Below are positions 52,568-61,226 of a stretch of DNA of 64,000 nucleotides, in pieces. The stretch is from Planomicrobium stackebrandtii (lineage in GTDB: Bacteria > Bacillota > Bacilli > Bacillales_A > Planococcaceae). The position numbers and the translations under genes were made by a program. The DNA lies in NCBI RefSeq assembly GCF_030814955.1, contig NZ_JAUSWB010000006.1, forward strand, positions 124,001 to 188,000, in the 5' to 3' direction. Position 1 is the stretch's first letter. Every line of letters starts with the position of its first letter. Below the pieces are notes generated by a model. The model ran no database searches, was not told where the DNA came from, and worked only from the letters and a program-made list of their open reading frames with translations.

Positions 52568-52755
52568 GTTATTTTCTTTCAGAAACTAAGCTTTATTAAG
52601 TATACTCTGTCACTTTACTGCGCAATTCAAGTACAGAGTAAACTGGGCTTTTAAAAGAGAAAACAATTGTTAGAAAATTGAATCAAATTAGTGATATTAC
52701 ATCAAATTAGTGATATATTAAGCGTGAGAGATTTATCAGACAGGGGGTGAGTAAA

Positions 52756-53580
52756 GTGAAGAAATTCAGTTTCTTACTGCTGCTTATAGCCCTGATTTTG
52801 GTCATTGCCGCGTGCACCCAGGAAAATGGACAATCTGAAGAAGAAAGTGGGAATGCTATTGAGGAAGAAACAACTGAAAATGTTGAAGGAACAATGAGCA
52901 CGGAAGAACAGCCGTATATTGTCGGAATTGACACTTCGTATGCTCCATTTGAATTTCAACAAGGCGGTGAATACACAGGAATTGATATTGAATTGATCAA
53001 TGCCATCGCGGAACTCCAGGGATTCGAAATTGAACTCAGTCCAATGAACTTTGATGAAATCATCCCCGCTTTGGAAGCGGGTGATTTGGACATTGCGATT
53101 GCAGGCATGAGCATTACCGAGGAACGGCAAGAAGTTGTTGAGTTTTCTGAGCCTTACTTTGATGCCGGATTGGCTCTTGCAGTAGCCGTGGACAATGCCG
53201 ATATTGATTCAGTAGAAGATTTGGAAGAAAAAATTGTAGGTGTAAAAAACGGCACTACTGGATCCAAGTTTCTTCATGACAATAGTGAGGAATTCGGCTA
53301 TAGAATCTCCAGCTTCGATGAAAGCCCAACCATGTTTGCGGAAATGGAGAATGGTCATTTAGATGCCATCGTGGAGGATTATCCGGTAGTAGCTTATGCA
53401 ATGAGCACTAAAGATTTGGAGATTAAAATTGTAGAAGAGCGGTTGACTGATGAACAATATGGCATTGCGGTATTAAAAGATGAAAATGAAGAGTTGCTTG
53501 AACAAATCAATGCAGGCCTTCAGGAATTGCGCGATAGCGGACAATACGAAGAAATTCTCAACAAGTATTACATCCCGTAA
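52756..53580 (+). CDS. Orphan amino-acid ABC substrate-binding lipoprotein
   Basis: 274 residues. Lipobox LVIAAC at the end of the signal peptide, an acidic linker, then the type-2 periplasmic-binding fold of glutamine/polar amino acid receptors (VGIDTSYAPFEF, GIDIELINAIAELQGF, IAGMSITEERQEVVEFSEPYF). It is about 60% identical by eye to the binding protein at 55245-56030 but stands alone on the other strand. GTG at 52756 follows GGGGGTG by 6 nt. It likely shares the ABC permease encoded at 53817-55186. Confidence 0.87.
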   Translation: MKKFSFLLLLIALILVIAACTQENGQSEEESGNAIEEETTENVEGTMSTEEQPYIVGIDTSYAPFEFQQGGEYTGIDIELINAIAELQGFEIELSPMNFDEIIPALEAGDLDIAIAGMSITEERQEVVEFSEPYFDAGLALAVAVDNADIDSVEDLEEKIVGVKNGTTGSKFLHDNSEEFGYRISSFDESPTMFAEMENGHLDAIVEDYPVVAYAMSTKDLEIKIVEERLTDEQYGIAVLKDENEELLEQINAGLQELRDSGQYEEILNKYYIP

Positions 53581-53606
53581 ACCGTGCGCATTCTGAAAGT
53601 CTACAT

Positions 53607-53640
53607 GAAACCGGCCTGGATCAGAATCCAGGCCGGTTTC
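53607..53640 (+). terminator. Intrinsic terminator of the orphan binding-protein gene
   Basis: GAAACCGGCCTGGAT-cag-AATCCAGGCCGGTTTC. Same stem core as the ppiB terminator. Confidence 0.85.
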
Positions 53641-53677
53641 ACTTGCCGTTTTAAGGTTGGTTAAGCCGCTGATTTTG

Positions 53678-53782
53678 AAATACGATCCGTTGAGTGTGAA
53701 ATACGGTCCGCAACAGGACAAATACGATTCATAACAAGCTAAATACGATCTGTTGCTTCTAATTTACGATTCTACCGGTAAA
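53678..53782. repeat. Five degenerate 21-bp tandem repeats
   Basis: Units begin AAATACGATCCG at 53678, AAATACGGTCCG at 53699, AAATACGATTCA at 53720, AAATACGATCTG at 53741 and ATTTACGATTCT at 53762, spaced exactly 21 bp. The first 12 bases of each unit are conserved and the rest varies. Intergenic, between convergent genes. Confidence 0.8.
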
Positions 53783-53789
53783 ACACCAC

Positions 53790-53818
53790 AAAAAAATACG
53801 CCCGCAGGCGCATTTTTT
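53790..53818 (-). terminator. Intrinsic terminator of the amino-acid ABC operon
   Basis: Minus strand AAAAAATGCGCC / GGCGTATTTTTT around a short loop; it overlaps the stop codon of the ATPase gene. Confidence 0.75.
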
Positions 53819-54545
53819 ACAACACTTTGCTTAAAAACGCTTTGGTCCGCTCATGCTGCGGATTGCCGAACAATTCCTTTGGCACGTTTTCTTCCACGAT
53901 ATAACCGCCATCGATAAACAGTACGCGATCACCCATTTCAGCGGCAAATCCCATCTCATGCGTCACAACGACCATCGTCATTCCTTCACGCGCTAATTGC
54001 TTCATAACATCCAGTACATCCCCTACCATCTCCGGATCAAGCGCAGAAGTTGGTTCATCAAAAAGCATAATTTTCGGATCCATTGCGAGTGCGCGGGCAA
54101 TGGCAACGCGCTGTTTCTGGCCGCCGGACAGCTCGCCCGGATAAGCCTTCGCTTTCTCGCGCAATCCGACTTTATCCAGTAATTCGTAAGCCTTTTGCTC
54201 ACTGGCTTTTCTGTCGCTTTTCTTTACTTTCATTGGTGCCAAAACAACATTTTCCAGCACCGATTTATGAGGAAACAAATTAAACTGCTGAAATACCATG
54301 CCGACGTCCTGACGAATTTGATTAATATCTACTTTTGGATCTGTAATGTCTACGTTTTCGATATAAACATGTCCACCCGTAATTTCTTCCAGCCGGTTCA
54401 AGCAGCGAAGAAATGTGCTTTTCCCTGAACCTGATGGCCCAATCACACAAATGACTTCTTTTTCTTCCACCACAGTGCTCATATCTTTAATGACTTCCAG
54501 ATTGCCGAATGATTTTTTTAAATTCTCTACTCTGATCATAGTCAT
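53817..54545 (-). CDS. Polar amino-acid ABC transporter ATPase (GlnQ-like)
   Basis: 242 residues. Walker [10 protein letters not shown] near 36-44, Q-loop [11 protein letters not shown], signature [15 protein letters not shown] near 138-152, Walker [17 protein letters not shown], switch His in VVTHEMGFA. The close match to GlnQ/ArtP-type ATPases and the partner genes indicate uptake of glutamine or another polar amino acid. The ATG overlaps the permease stop by 4 bp. Confidence 0.93.
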   Translation of the reverse strand: MTMIRVENLKKSFGNLEVIKDMSTVVEEKEVICVIGPSGSGKSTFLRCLNRLEEITGGHVYIENVDITDPKVDINQIRQDVGMVFQQFNLFPHKSVLENVVLAPMKVKKSDRKASEQKAYELLDKVGLREKAKAYPGELSGGQKQRVAIARALAMDPKIMLFDEPTSALDPEMVGDVLDVMKQLAREGMTMVVVTHEMGFAAEMGDRVLFIDGGYIVEENVPKELFGNPQHERTKAFLSKVL

Positions 54546-55186
54546 CGTAAGACAAACTTCCTTTCTACAAAGCTCGCCAGCATGGAGAGCAAGTATATGA
54601 TGACGAAGTAAATAATTCCCAGAATCAAGTACACATTAAAGGCATCAAATGTTGCACTGGCCTGAATTCGGCCTTCCTGCGTCAAATCTGCAACCCCAAT
54701 AACCGATAACAGGGACGTATCCTTTAATGAAATAATCGCCTGGTTGGTAATGGTTGGCAGCATCCGTCTGAATGCCTGCGGCAAAATGACATAGCGCATG
54801 TTCTGTGTTGAATTCAAGCCCAGAGAACGTGCCGCTTCTGTTTGCCCTTTATCAATTGACTGAATGCCTGCACGGATAATTTCCGAGAAATAGGCACCCG
54901 CGTTAATGGCCACTGTGACGATCCCAGCAGTAGTACTATCCAAAGATATAAAGTCAAGCGAGTTCAAACCGAAATAGATAAAGAAGAGCTGAACGATAAA
55001 CGGCGTCCCTCGTATAGCATCAACAAAGATTTTGGCAATCCAGTTCAAAATTTTCAATGGTGCCAATCTGAAAAGTGCCACAACCAAGCCGATTAGAAAT
55101 CCGAAGACGATGGCAATAGCAAAAATATACAGTGTGACTTGCAGCCCTTCCATTAAGTACGGAAAAGCATTAACAATTGTATCCAT
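54542..55186 (-). CDS. Polar amino-acid ABC transporter permease (GlnP-like)
   Basis: 214 residues, five helices. The EAA loop for ATPase contact is [33 protein letters not shown] (in parts) near 115-145, and [18 protein letters not shown] near 60-77 is the HisM/GlnP family start. The ATG at 55186 follows AAAGGGGA. A terminator hairpin separates it from the binding-protein gene upstream, a usual way to make more receptor than permease. Confidence 0.9.
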   Translation of the reverse strand: MDTIVNAFPYLMEGLQVTLYIFAIAIVFGFLIGLVVALFRLAPLKILNWIAKIFVDAIRGTPFIVQLFFIYFGLNSLDFISLDSTTAGIVTVAINAGAYFSEIIRAGIQSIDKGQTEAARSLGLNSTQNMRYVILPQAFRRMLPTITNQAIISLKDTSLLSVIGVADLTQEGRIQASATFDAFNVYLILGIIYFVIIYLLSMLASFVERKFVLR

Positions 55187-55204
55187 ACACCTATCCCCTT
55201 TACA

Positions 55205-55238
55205 TAAAAAAATGCAGCGCACCCCTGCGCGCTGCATT
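55205..55238 (-). terminator. Intra-operon hairpin between binding protein and permease
   Basis: AATGCAGCGC / GCGCTGCATT plus U7 on the minus strand, 7 bp past the binding-protein stop and 20 bp before the permease start. Probably a partial terminator. Confidence 0.8.
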
Positions 55239-55244
55239 CATTTT

Positions 55245-56030
55245 TTATTCCGCGATATACTTCGCTAGAATTTCATCATATTCTCCACTGTCCCGCAATT
55301 CCTGAAGGCCTGCATTGATCTGTTCAAGCAGCTCTGCGTTTTCACCTTTCAATACCGCAATTCCGTATTGATCTCCAGTTAATCGATCACCAACAGTTTT
55401 CAAAGAAAGTTCACTTTCAGCAATTGCATAGGCAATAACCGGATAATCTTCCAGAAGAACATCGGCATTGCCGTTTGAAACTTCCTGGAACATCGATGGG
55501 CTATCTTCGAATTGTGAAACCGTATAGCCATATTCATCTTCGTTGTCACGAGCAAATTGTGCACCCGTTGTCCCGCTCTTAACAGCTACAGTTTTTCCTT
55601 CAAGATCTTCCAAAGCCATGATGTCCGTATTGTCCTCAGCAACAACTAAAGACAATCCTGCATCAAAGTACGGATCTGAAAAATCAACTACTGCTTGGCG
55701 TTCTTCTGTAATACTCATTCCCGCAATGGCAACATCCAATTGGTCTGCTTGCAGTGCCGGGATGATTCCGCCAAAGTCCATCGGGTTGAATTCAATTGTA
55801 AAGCCCTGATTTTCAGCAATAGCGTTAATCAAGTCAATGTCGATTCCTGTGTATTCGCCATCCACTTCAAATTCGAAAGGCGGATAGGTGGTATCGATAC
55901 CCACTGTATACGTTTCTCCTTCGCTGCCGCCACCTTCGCTTGTCGTACCTTCTTCGCTTTCATCAGATCCACATGCAGCGAGCACGAGCATCATTGCAAT
56001 CAATAGTGCTAATAGACTCCATTTTTTCAT
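55245..56030 (-). CDS. Amino-acid ABC substrate-binding lipoprotein (GlnH-like)
   Basis: 261 residues. Lipobox LVLAAC after a short signal, a Gly/Ser/Glu linker, then VGIDTTYPPFEF, GIDIDLINAIAENQGF, VAIAGMSITEERQAVVDFSDPYF and the C-terminal LLEQINAGLQELRDSGEYDEIL. First gene of a receptor-permease-ATPase operon. The ATG at 56030 has GGGGGA at the right distance; a longer frame upstream lacks a site. Its paralogue lies 1.7 kb away on the other strand. Confidence 0.92.
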   Translation of the reverse strand: MKKWSLLALLIAMMLVLAACGSDESEEGTTSEGGGSEGETYTVGIDTTYPPFEFEVDGEYTGIDIDLINAIAENQGFTIEFNPMDFGGIIPALQADQLDVAIAGMSITEERQAVVDFSDPYFDAGLSLVVAEDNTDIMALEDLEGKTVAVKSGTTGAQFARDNEDEYGYTVSQFEDSPSMFQEVSNGNADVLLEDYPVIAYAIAESELSLKTVGDRLTGDQYGIAVLKGENAELLEQINAGLQELRDSGEYDEILAKYIAE

Positions 56031-56147
56031 TAGTAGTTCCCCCTTGTTTTCTTTCATCGGTCTTTCTGAATATTAATATATCACAATCTTCTCAATTTCA
56101 GAACCTTTGATAGAAAATAACCAACATTCAGCAAAAATAAATGAGGA

Positions 56148-57242
56148 CTATATAACCTCTTTATTGTTGGCAACTTCTCTTTTTTTCCGCAAGCGGTTAA
56201 ACAGCCGGAAATTATGAACAAGAGTCTTCACAACTGCGTATGTGGGGATGGCAATCAGAATACCGACAAATCCGTACAAAGCTCCTGCAATCATCAGCAG
56301 TAGAATAATGGTCAACGGATGGATATTCAAGCGGTTGCTCATGATATTTGGGGTAACCAAATTCCCCTCAAGCTGCTGTACGACCAGCAAAACCAAAATA
56401 ACTTTTAGCGCCATCCACATGTCGCCGCTCATGAGGGCAACAAACAACGCCGGAATAATACCAATCAGTGGACCTAAAAACGGCACAATGATCAAGAACA
56501 TCGCAAAAATGGCTAAACTAAGGGCATAATCCAATCCAATAATCAAATAGCCTATATACATTAAGGTTCCCACTACAACAGCAACAATGGCTTGTCCCAC
56601 GATGAACGCAGACAAAGTACGATCAACATCTTTTAATAGCTTTTCCCCTTCAAGCTTATGCTCTTCCGGCAAATACTTTATTAGATGCGGAACGAATTTC
56701 TCATCGTCTTTCAATAAGAAGAAGAGAACGAAAGGTACAACGATCAGGACAATAGCAATGTTCATAACCATCGTTAAAATATTCATGACGTTGCTCAGCA
56801 AGCCTTCTGAAAGATTTTCCAGGTAGTCCACAGCCCATGCTTTTATTTCAGGGCCCGTGACCCCACCCAATTGAAAACCGGACAGCATATCGTTCGATTC
56901 CTCGGTCACTTCTTCCACTGTTGAAGGCGCAAGATTTGCCAAACTTTCGACTTGCTCCGAGATGACCGGTCCAAAGAAATAAAGCAGAATGGATAAGCTT
57001 AAGATAATGGCAGTAAAGACAATTCCAATCCCGGCAATTTTAGACATGTAACGCATCAGCAATCGCACAAATGGACGCAATAGATAATAGAGTAACCCTC
57101 CGATTAGAACCGGAGCAAAAATAGTAGCGATGATGATTTGTAAGGGTTCAAAAACATAATCAATCTTTCCCAAGAAAAACAAAGTGACTGCAACGAGTAA
57201 AATCGCGGTCGTGTATTCGAAAAACGGTTTTTTAATCCACAT
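56148..57242 (-). CDS. AI-2E family transporter, copy 2
   Basis: 364 residues and eight helices with ALSLAIFAMFLIIVPFLGPLIGIIPA near 248 and QQLEGNLVTPNIMSNRLNIHPL near 300. It matches the copy at 29689-30771 over its whole length, but at under half identity by eye, so they are old paralogues. AAGGAGGAG supports the ATG at 57242; the frame extends upstream through a terminator hairpin and is not translated there. Confidence 0.86.
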   Translation of the reverse strand: MWIKKPFFEYTTAILLVAVTLFFLGKIDYVFEPLQIIIATIFAPVLIGGLLYYLLRPFVRLLMRYMSKIAGIGIVFTAIILSLSILLYFFGPVISEQVESLANLAPSTVEEVTEESNDMLSGFQLGGVTGPEIKAWAVDYLENLSEGLLSNVMNILTMVMNIAIVLIVVPFVLFFLLKDDEKFVPHLIKYLPEEHKLEGEKLLKDVDRTLSAFIVGQAIVAVVVGTLMYIGYLIIGLDYALSLAIFAMFLIIVPFLGPLIGIIPALFVALMSGDMWMALKVILVLLVVQQLEGNLVTPNIMSNRLNIHPLTIILLLMIAGALYGFVGILIAIPTYAVVKTLVHNFRLFNRLRKKREVANNKEVI

Positions 57243-57284
57243 AGTGACTCCTCCTTCCCTGCTAGAACAGGTATTTTTTGCACA

Positions 57285-57325
57285 TAAAAAAGCGAAAGCA
57301 AAAAGAAACTTTGCTTTCGCTTTTT
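57285..57325 (-). terminator. Intrinsic terminator of the 93-residue stress gene
   Basis: AAAAAGCGAAAGCA / TGCTTTCGCTTTTT stem with U-tract on the minus strand. Confidence 0.85.
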
Positions 57326-57334
57326 CCAATGCTT

Positions 57335-57616
57335 TTATTTATCTTCTTCAAGTTCGCGCATTTCTTTATGAGTTTGCGGGAATGCATTGGCCTGCCATTC
57401 TTCACGGTAAGCAGAATCCAATTGAGACAAGCCCTGTTCCGTAGAATCTTCTAAAACGCTAACACTTTCACGTTCATCTACTTTCGAGCTGTTGCGCATA
57501 TCCGTGTCTTCTACTACACTTACAGTATTTTTTGCCTGATACGCTTTAAAAACAAAAATTGCAGAGGCTGCTGCAAGTGAGCTGCCAATCAGTGTATTCA
57601 TTGTTGATTTTTTCAT
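57335..57616 (-). CDS. Small membrane-anchored protein (93 aa), probable general stress gene
   Basis: One N-terminal helix (about residues 7-23) with a basic start, then a hydrophilic acidic tail rich in Glu, Ser and Asp. The family is not recognised. GGAGGG precedes the ATG at 57616. A good sigma-B-type promoter is 40 nt upstream, so it is likely induced by general stress. Single gene with its own terminator. Confidence 0.72.
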   Translation of the reverse strand: MKKSTMNTLIGSSLAAASAIFVFKAYQAKNTVSVVEDTDMRNSSKVDERESVSVLEDSTEQGLSQLDSAYREEWQANAFPQTHKEMRELEEDK

Positions 57617-57661
57617 TTTAAGTCCCTCCAAAAATACGTGTTTTTTTTCACTTCTACTTGT

Positions 57662-57685
57662 ATACCCTATATATGATTTTTTAAC
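57662..57685 (-). promoter_or_regulatory. Candidate sigma-B promoter
   Basis: Minus strand GTTAAA (57680-57685), 12-bp spacer, GGGTAT (57662-57667). The -10 element is consensus and the -35 differs by one base. It drives the 93-residue gene. Confidence 0.65.
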
Positions 57686-57711
57686 TAGTCCAGTGGAATT
57701 TTTTTATTCCT

Positions 57712-58224
57712 TCAAGATTCCAGTTGCTGCAAAGCCTTTTCTTCTGCCGGAATTCGTACGAGCAAAAGCAGAAGAGCATTGGCAATACTGAAAATCAAAG
57801 CTGTTCTCCATGCACCGAAAATAAGCGGCAATGCAGCGATCTCCATGGCAACGACGAGATAATTAGGGTGCGGCAGCCAGCGATATGGGCCCTTCTTCAC
57901 TAAATCCGCTCCAGGCAGAATGAGTATTTTCGTGTTCCAAAAACGGCCCAGAGACGTTAAAGCCCAGAAGCGAAGCAGCTGTGCGATGGCAAAAATCACT
58001 AAAAAGATCTGCCAGCCGGTCCCCAGCCCGGTGCCAGACACCCAAGTTTCGATGATGAGTGAAACGAAGAAAAGCACATGGAGCAGGACGATCCATTTAT
58101 AATGTTCAGCGCCAAATTCGATGGCACCTTGTTTTCTCATAGCTTTTTCGTTAAATCGCGCATACACCACTTCCAACAGCCGTTGCAAAACGACAAAACC
58201 GATTAATAGATAAAAGAAGGTCAT
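57712..58224 (-). CDS. bpsB: Alkylpyrone O-methyltransferase (BpsB/YpbQ-like)
   Basis: 170-residue membrane protein of the isoprenylcysteine carboxyl methyltransferase (ICMT) fold: five helices, with RFWALTSLGRFWNTKILILPG and the SAM motif KKGPYRWLPHPNYLVVAMEIAALPL (in parts) near 115-140. In B. subtilis BpsB (YpbQ) methylates alkylpyrones made by BpsA; the gene pair here is the same, with an ATGA overlap. GGGGAG precedes the ATG at 58224. Confidence 0.88.
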   Translation of the reverse strand: MTFFYLLIGFVVLQRLLEVVYARFNEKAMRKQGAIEFGAEHYKWIVLLHVLFFVSLIIETWVSGTGLGTGWQIFLVIFAIAQLLRFWALTSLGRFWNTKILILPGADLVKKGPYRWLPHPNYLVVAMEIAALPLIFGAWRTALIFSIANALLLLLVRIPAEEKALQQLES

Positions 58225-59291
58225 CGCACCGACTCTCCCCATTCAAGCCATAGCATCTCTGAACTGAATCCGGGTCCCAAGGCGGTAAGCAAGCCTTCTT
58301 CTCCCTGTGTAGGTTTCGTTTCCATAAAGTCTTTCAGCACATAAAGCACAGTAGGAGAAGACATATTGCCATACTTAGCAAGCACTGCTCTTGAAATATC
58401 CGTCTTGTCCGTTGTCAGGCCAAGCGATTTTTCGTATGCTGTCAATACTTTTTTGCCGCCTGGATGTGCAATGAAATGGGTGATATCTGATGAAGATTTT
58501 GAAATCTTTTCTAAAAACAGATCTACATTGGGTTTGAGCCATTTTTCAATGATTTTTGGAATATCACGCGAAAAAACGACGTGAAGCCCCTCATCTTTAA
58601 CGTCCCAGCCCATAACATCTTCAGAGTCCCGCATTAACGTTGATTGTGACTCTTTAATATGGAATCCTTCACCCGGCAAGCTTACTTTGTCTCCTGTCAC
58701 CAAAGCACAGGCAGCACCGTCCGCAAACAGGGAAGTTCCGATCAAATTGCTTTTTGAGCGATCGGAGCGCTGAAAAGTTAAACTGCAAAGTTCCAGGCAA
58801 AGAACCACTACCACGGCTTCCGGATAAGCCCGGCAATAATCGTCAGCACGGCTGAGGCCTGATGCTCCCCCTGCGCAACCGAGCCCCCATAAAGGAATGC
58901 GTTTTACATGCTGAGGCATCTGCAGGACATTCATGATCCGGGCATCGATCGTTGGTGTAGACATCCCGGAACTCGACACAAAGATAAAAGCATCTACATC
59001 CTCTTTGTCCACCTTCGCCTCTTCCAAACACCGGGCCACAGCGCGGCTTCCCATTTTCACAGCTTCTTCCACATAAAGCATGTTCTTTTCTTCCAGTCCC
59101 CGCTCTTCTTCAAACCAATCCAAAGGAGCAGCAAAATAGCGGCCTTCAATCTGGCCGTTTCCAAACACCTTTAAGAGCCTTTCGATGTCATTATAGTCGC
59201 CTCCGAACAAACTTCGGACCACACCGACAATTTCTTTTTGGTCTACGTGATATGGTGCATTTTCTGTTACTACTTTTCGAATCATTGCCAT
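58221..59291 (-). CDS. bpsA: Type III polyketide synthase (BpsA-like)
   Basis: 356 residues, thiolase/chalcone-synthase fold. Catalytic triad Cys139 (LGCAGGAS), His276 (AHPGG) and Asn309 (GNMSSP). BpsA-type enzymes extend long-chain acyl-CoAs with malonyl-CoA to alkylpyrones. ATG at 59291 sits 8 nt after AGGAGG; ATG two codons upstream or two downstream is also possible. It forms a two-gene operon with the methyltransferase gene, giving pyrone methyl ethers that may go to the membrane. Confidence 0.92.
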   Translation of the reverse strand: MAMIRKVVTENAPYHVDQKEIVGVVRSLFGGDYNDIERLLKVFGNGQIEGRYFAAPLDWFEEERGLEEKNMLYVEEAVKMGSRAVARCLEEAKVDKEDVDAFIFVSSSGMSTPTIDARIMNVLQMPQHVKRIPLWGLGCAGGASGLSRADDYCRAYPEAVVVVLCLELCSLTFQRSDRSKSNLIGTSLFADGAACALVTGDKVSLPGEGFHIKESQSTLMRDSEDVMGWDVKDEGLHVVFSRDIPKIIEKWLKPNVDLFLEKISKSSSDITHFIAHPGGKKVLTAYEKSLGLTTDKTDISRAVLAKYGNMSSPTVLYVLKDFMETKPTQGEEGLLTALGPGFSSEMLWLEWGESVR

Positions 59292-59478
59292 CCACATTTC
59301 CTCCTCTAAATCGTAACTTCCAAACTATATTTCTTATGCAGCAGACCACCCCTAACCTTCTGTGCTGCAAGCACTGTGTCAGCTGTCAAGGATATTCTAA
59401 AACCACTGGGTTGAGCTTCTCAATAAACTTATGCATCCGAACCTTGTATACTGAAAGGAGAAGACTAGGAGGAAGCAT

Positions 59479-60360
59479 ATGTCGCTGAACCAACAGAAAC
59501 TCGGATGGCAATTAGCCAGCTACACAGATTTTTTAAAAGCTTTACAGGAAAAACAGCAGCTACTCACTCCCGTTGCCCACCGCGGCCTGTGGAATCCTGC
59601 TCCTGAGAACTCGCTTCCTGCTGTTCAGCATTGCATTGACCATCATATTTATTTAATCGAACTGGACATGCAGGTGACTAAAGACGGCCATATCGTTCTC
59701 ATGCATGATACGACAGTTGACCGAACGACGAACGGCTCCGGAGAAGTAGATGAATTGACTTTATCGGAAATAAAACAATTGTCATTAAAAGAATTGACTG
59801 GCGGTCCCAACGCCAAAAACACAAATGAAAAAGTGCCTACTCTTTTGGAAGTACTGCCGATGATTAAAGGAAAAGCCATGATCAATGCAGATAAGGCATG
59901 GAAATTGCGGCATGAACTTTATGAACTCGTTGAGCAGCATGACCTGTTTGATCATTTCCTGCTAAAAAGTGACAGGCCCGTTAAGCAATTAGCCGCTTTT
60001 TTTGATTCAAATCCACGGAACATGCCTTATATGCACAAGCTGAGCGACAACAACCTTCACCAACTCGACCTGTTGCTGGAGACCATCTCTCCAACGGCAA
60101 TCGAACTTCTTTTTTACACAGAAGATGACGAAGTCCTTTCGGATGCTGTCATTGCCAAACTCAAAGGCCATACGAACTTATGGGGCAACGCGCTTGATTT
60201 TGCTGAAAATGCCCGCCACTCGGACTCTTTGTCCCTACTTGATCCTGATAAAGGTTGGGGCTGGTTTATAGATCGCGGCATCAGCCTCGTTCAAACCAAT
60301 TATCCCTTGCAATTCATGGCTTACGCAGAAAAGAAGATGAAGATAAACGAACCCGGCTGA
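59479..60360 (+). CDS. Glycerophosphodiester phosphodiesterase family protein
   Basis: 293 residues. AHRGLWNPAPENS near 33-45 (catalytic His/Arg), IELDMQVTKDGHIVLMHDTTVDRTTNGSG (in parts) near 64-92 with the metal Glu/Asp and second His. These are the GDPD core residues. It lacks a signal peptide, so it acts in the cytoplasm on glycerophosphodiesters from lipid or teichoic acid turnover. The C-terminal half is less typical. AGGAGG precedes the ATG. Confidence 0.9.
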   Translation: MSLNQQKLGWQLASYTDFLKALQEKQQLLTPVAHRGLWNPAPENSLPAVQHCIDHHIYLIELDMQVTKDGHIVLMHDTTVDRTTNGSGEVDELTLSEIKQLSLKELTGGPNAKNTNEKVPTLLEVLPMIKGKAMINADKAWKLRHELYELVEQHDLFDHFLLKSDRPVKQLAAFFDSNPRNMPYMHKLSDNNLHQLDLLLETISPTAIELLFYTEDDEVLSDAVIAKLKGHTNLWGNALDFAENARHSDSLSLLDPDKGWGWFIDRGISLVQTNYPLQFMAYAEKKMKINEPG

Positions 60361-60376
60361 TGGTTAAGCCGGGTTT
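60350..60376. terminator. Terminator made of two convergent gene ends
   Basis: AACCCGGCT / AAGCCGGGTT. The stop codons of the GDPD gene (60358-60360) and the DJ-1-like gene (60364-60366) both lie in or next to the loop. Confidence 0.75.
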
Positions 60377-61059
60377 ACCGCTTGTAATAAGCTCTTCACC
60401 TTTTTTCCAACCAAGCTTGCTGACGCCGGATTCTGTCCGGTAACCAAGCGTCCGGATTCAATCACACAAGCGGTGAATGGCAGCTGAGCTATTTGAAATA
60501 AGGTACCCTGGTTTCTCAGTGCCTGCTCCAATGAAAACGGAATATCACTGTACATCCCCATCATTTTTTCCTCCAAATCTGAAAATCCCGTCACAACATG
60601 CCCTGCCAACAGGTTTCGGCCATTGGATAAATGAATGTTCTGCAAAGCGCTCTGCCCGTGGCAAACGGCTGCCACCACACCACCCCTTTCATATATGGAA
60701 GCCGTCAGTTGCTGCAAACCTGGATGATTTGGAAAATCGATCATTGCACCATGGCCTCCTGCAAAAAATATCGCGGAATAGTCCCAGCTTTCGACCTGCT
60801 CCGGTGTCAGTGGTCTTTTCAATTTGTCCATCAATCCGTCATCCAAATAATACTGGCGGGTTTGCTTATGGACCACCGCTTCCATCAAACTTAACGGATC
60901 AATCGGAATTCGGGCAGGGGCAGCGCTGATAATATCCACTTTGAAATCATCCTTGATTTCATGATAGAAATCGGTCAATTCCCTCAGCCAAAGCCCCGTT
61001 TTTCTGTCTCTGACTCCAATGTAGGCTGCGTTCGTCGCGACAATCAAGATTTTTTTCAT
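60364..61059 (-). CDS. DJ-1/PfpI family protein, Hsp31-like
   Basis: 231 residues. The nucleophile elbow AAVCHGQSALQN near 130-141 holds the catalytic Cys and adjacent His; AIFFAGGHGAMIDFPN near 96-111 and VTGQNPASASLVGKK near the end match the Hsp31/class I amidotransferase-like subgroup. Such proteins act as glyoxalases III, deglycases or chaperones against carbonyl stress. GAAAGGAG precedes the ATG. Monocistronic. Confidence 0.88.
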   Translation of the reverse strand: MKKILIVATNAAYIGVRDRKTGLWLRELTDFYHEIKDDFKVDIISAAPARIPIDPLSLMEAVVHKQTRQYYLDDGLMDKLKRPLTPEQVESWDYSAIFFAGGHGAMIDFPNHPGLQQLTASIYERGGVVAAVCHGQSALQNIHLSNGRNLLAGHVVTGFSDLEEKMMGMYSDIPFSLEQALRNQGTLFQIAQLPFTACVIESGRLVTGQNPASASLVGKKVKSLLQAVNPA

Positions 61060-61226
61060 GACAATCTCCTTTCGCCTTAATTTAGCGTATTTCCTCTTTT
61101 ATTCCCTGTCCTTCCTAAAACTACTCTCCAGCTATTTTTTAATCATTATTTTATTTTATATAACATTTTATTGTTACTATTTACTTTTCAATGTGGTAAA
61201 ATAAGATCAAATAGGGAGGGATAGAT

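Noticed and set aside
53678..53782. 21-bp repeats considered as a CRISPR or coding repeat
   Set aside because: Units have no spacers and are too degenerate for CRISPR, and all frames reading the 7-residue repeat meet stops.
57242..57329. N-terminal extension of the second AI-2E transporter
   Set aside because: It would be translated through a terminator hairpin; the AAGGAGGAG-preceded ATG at 57242 fits better.
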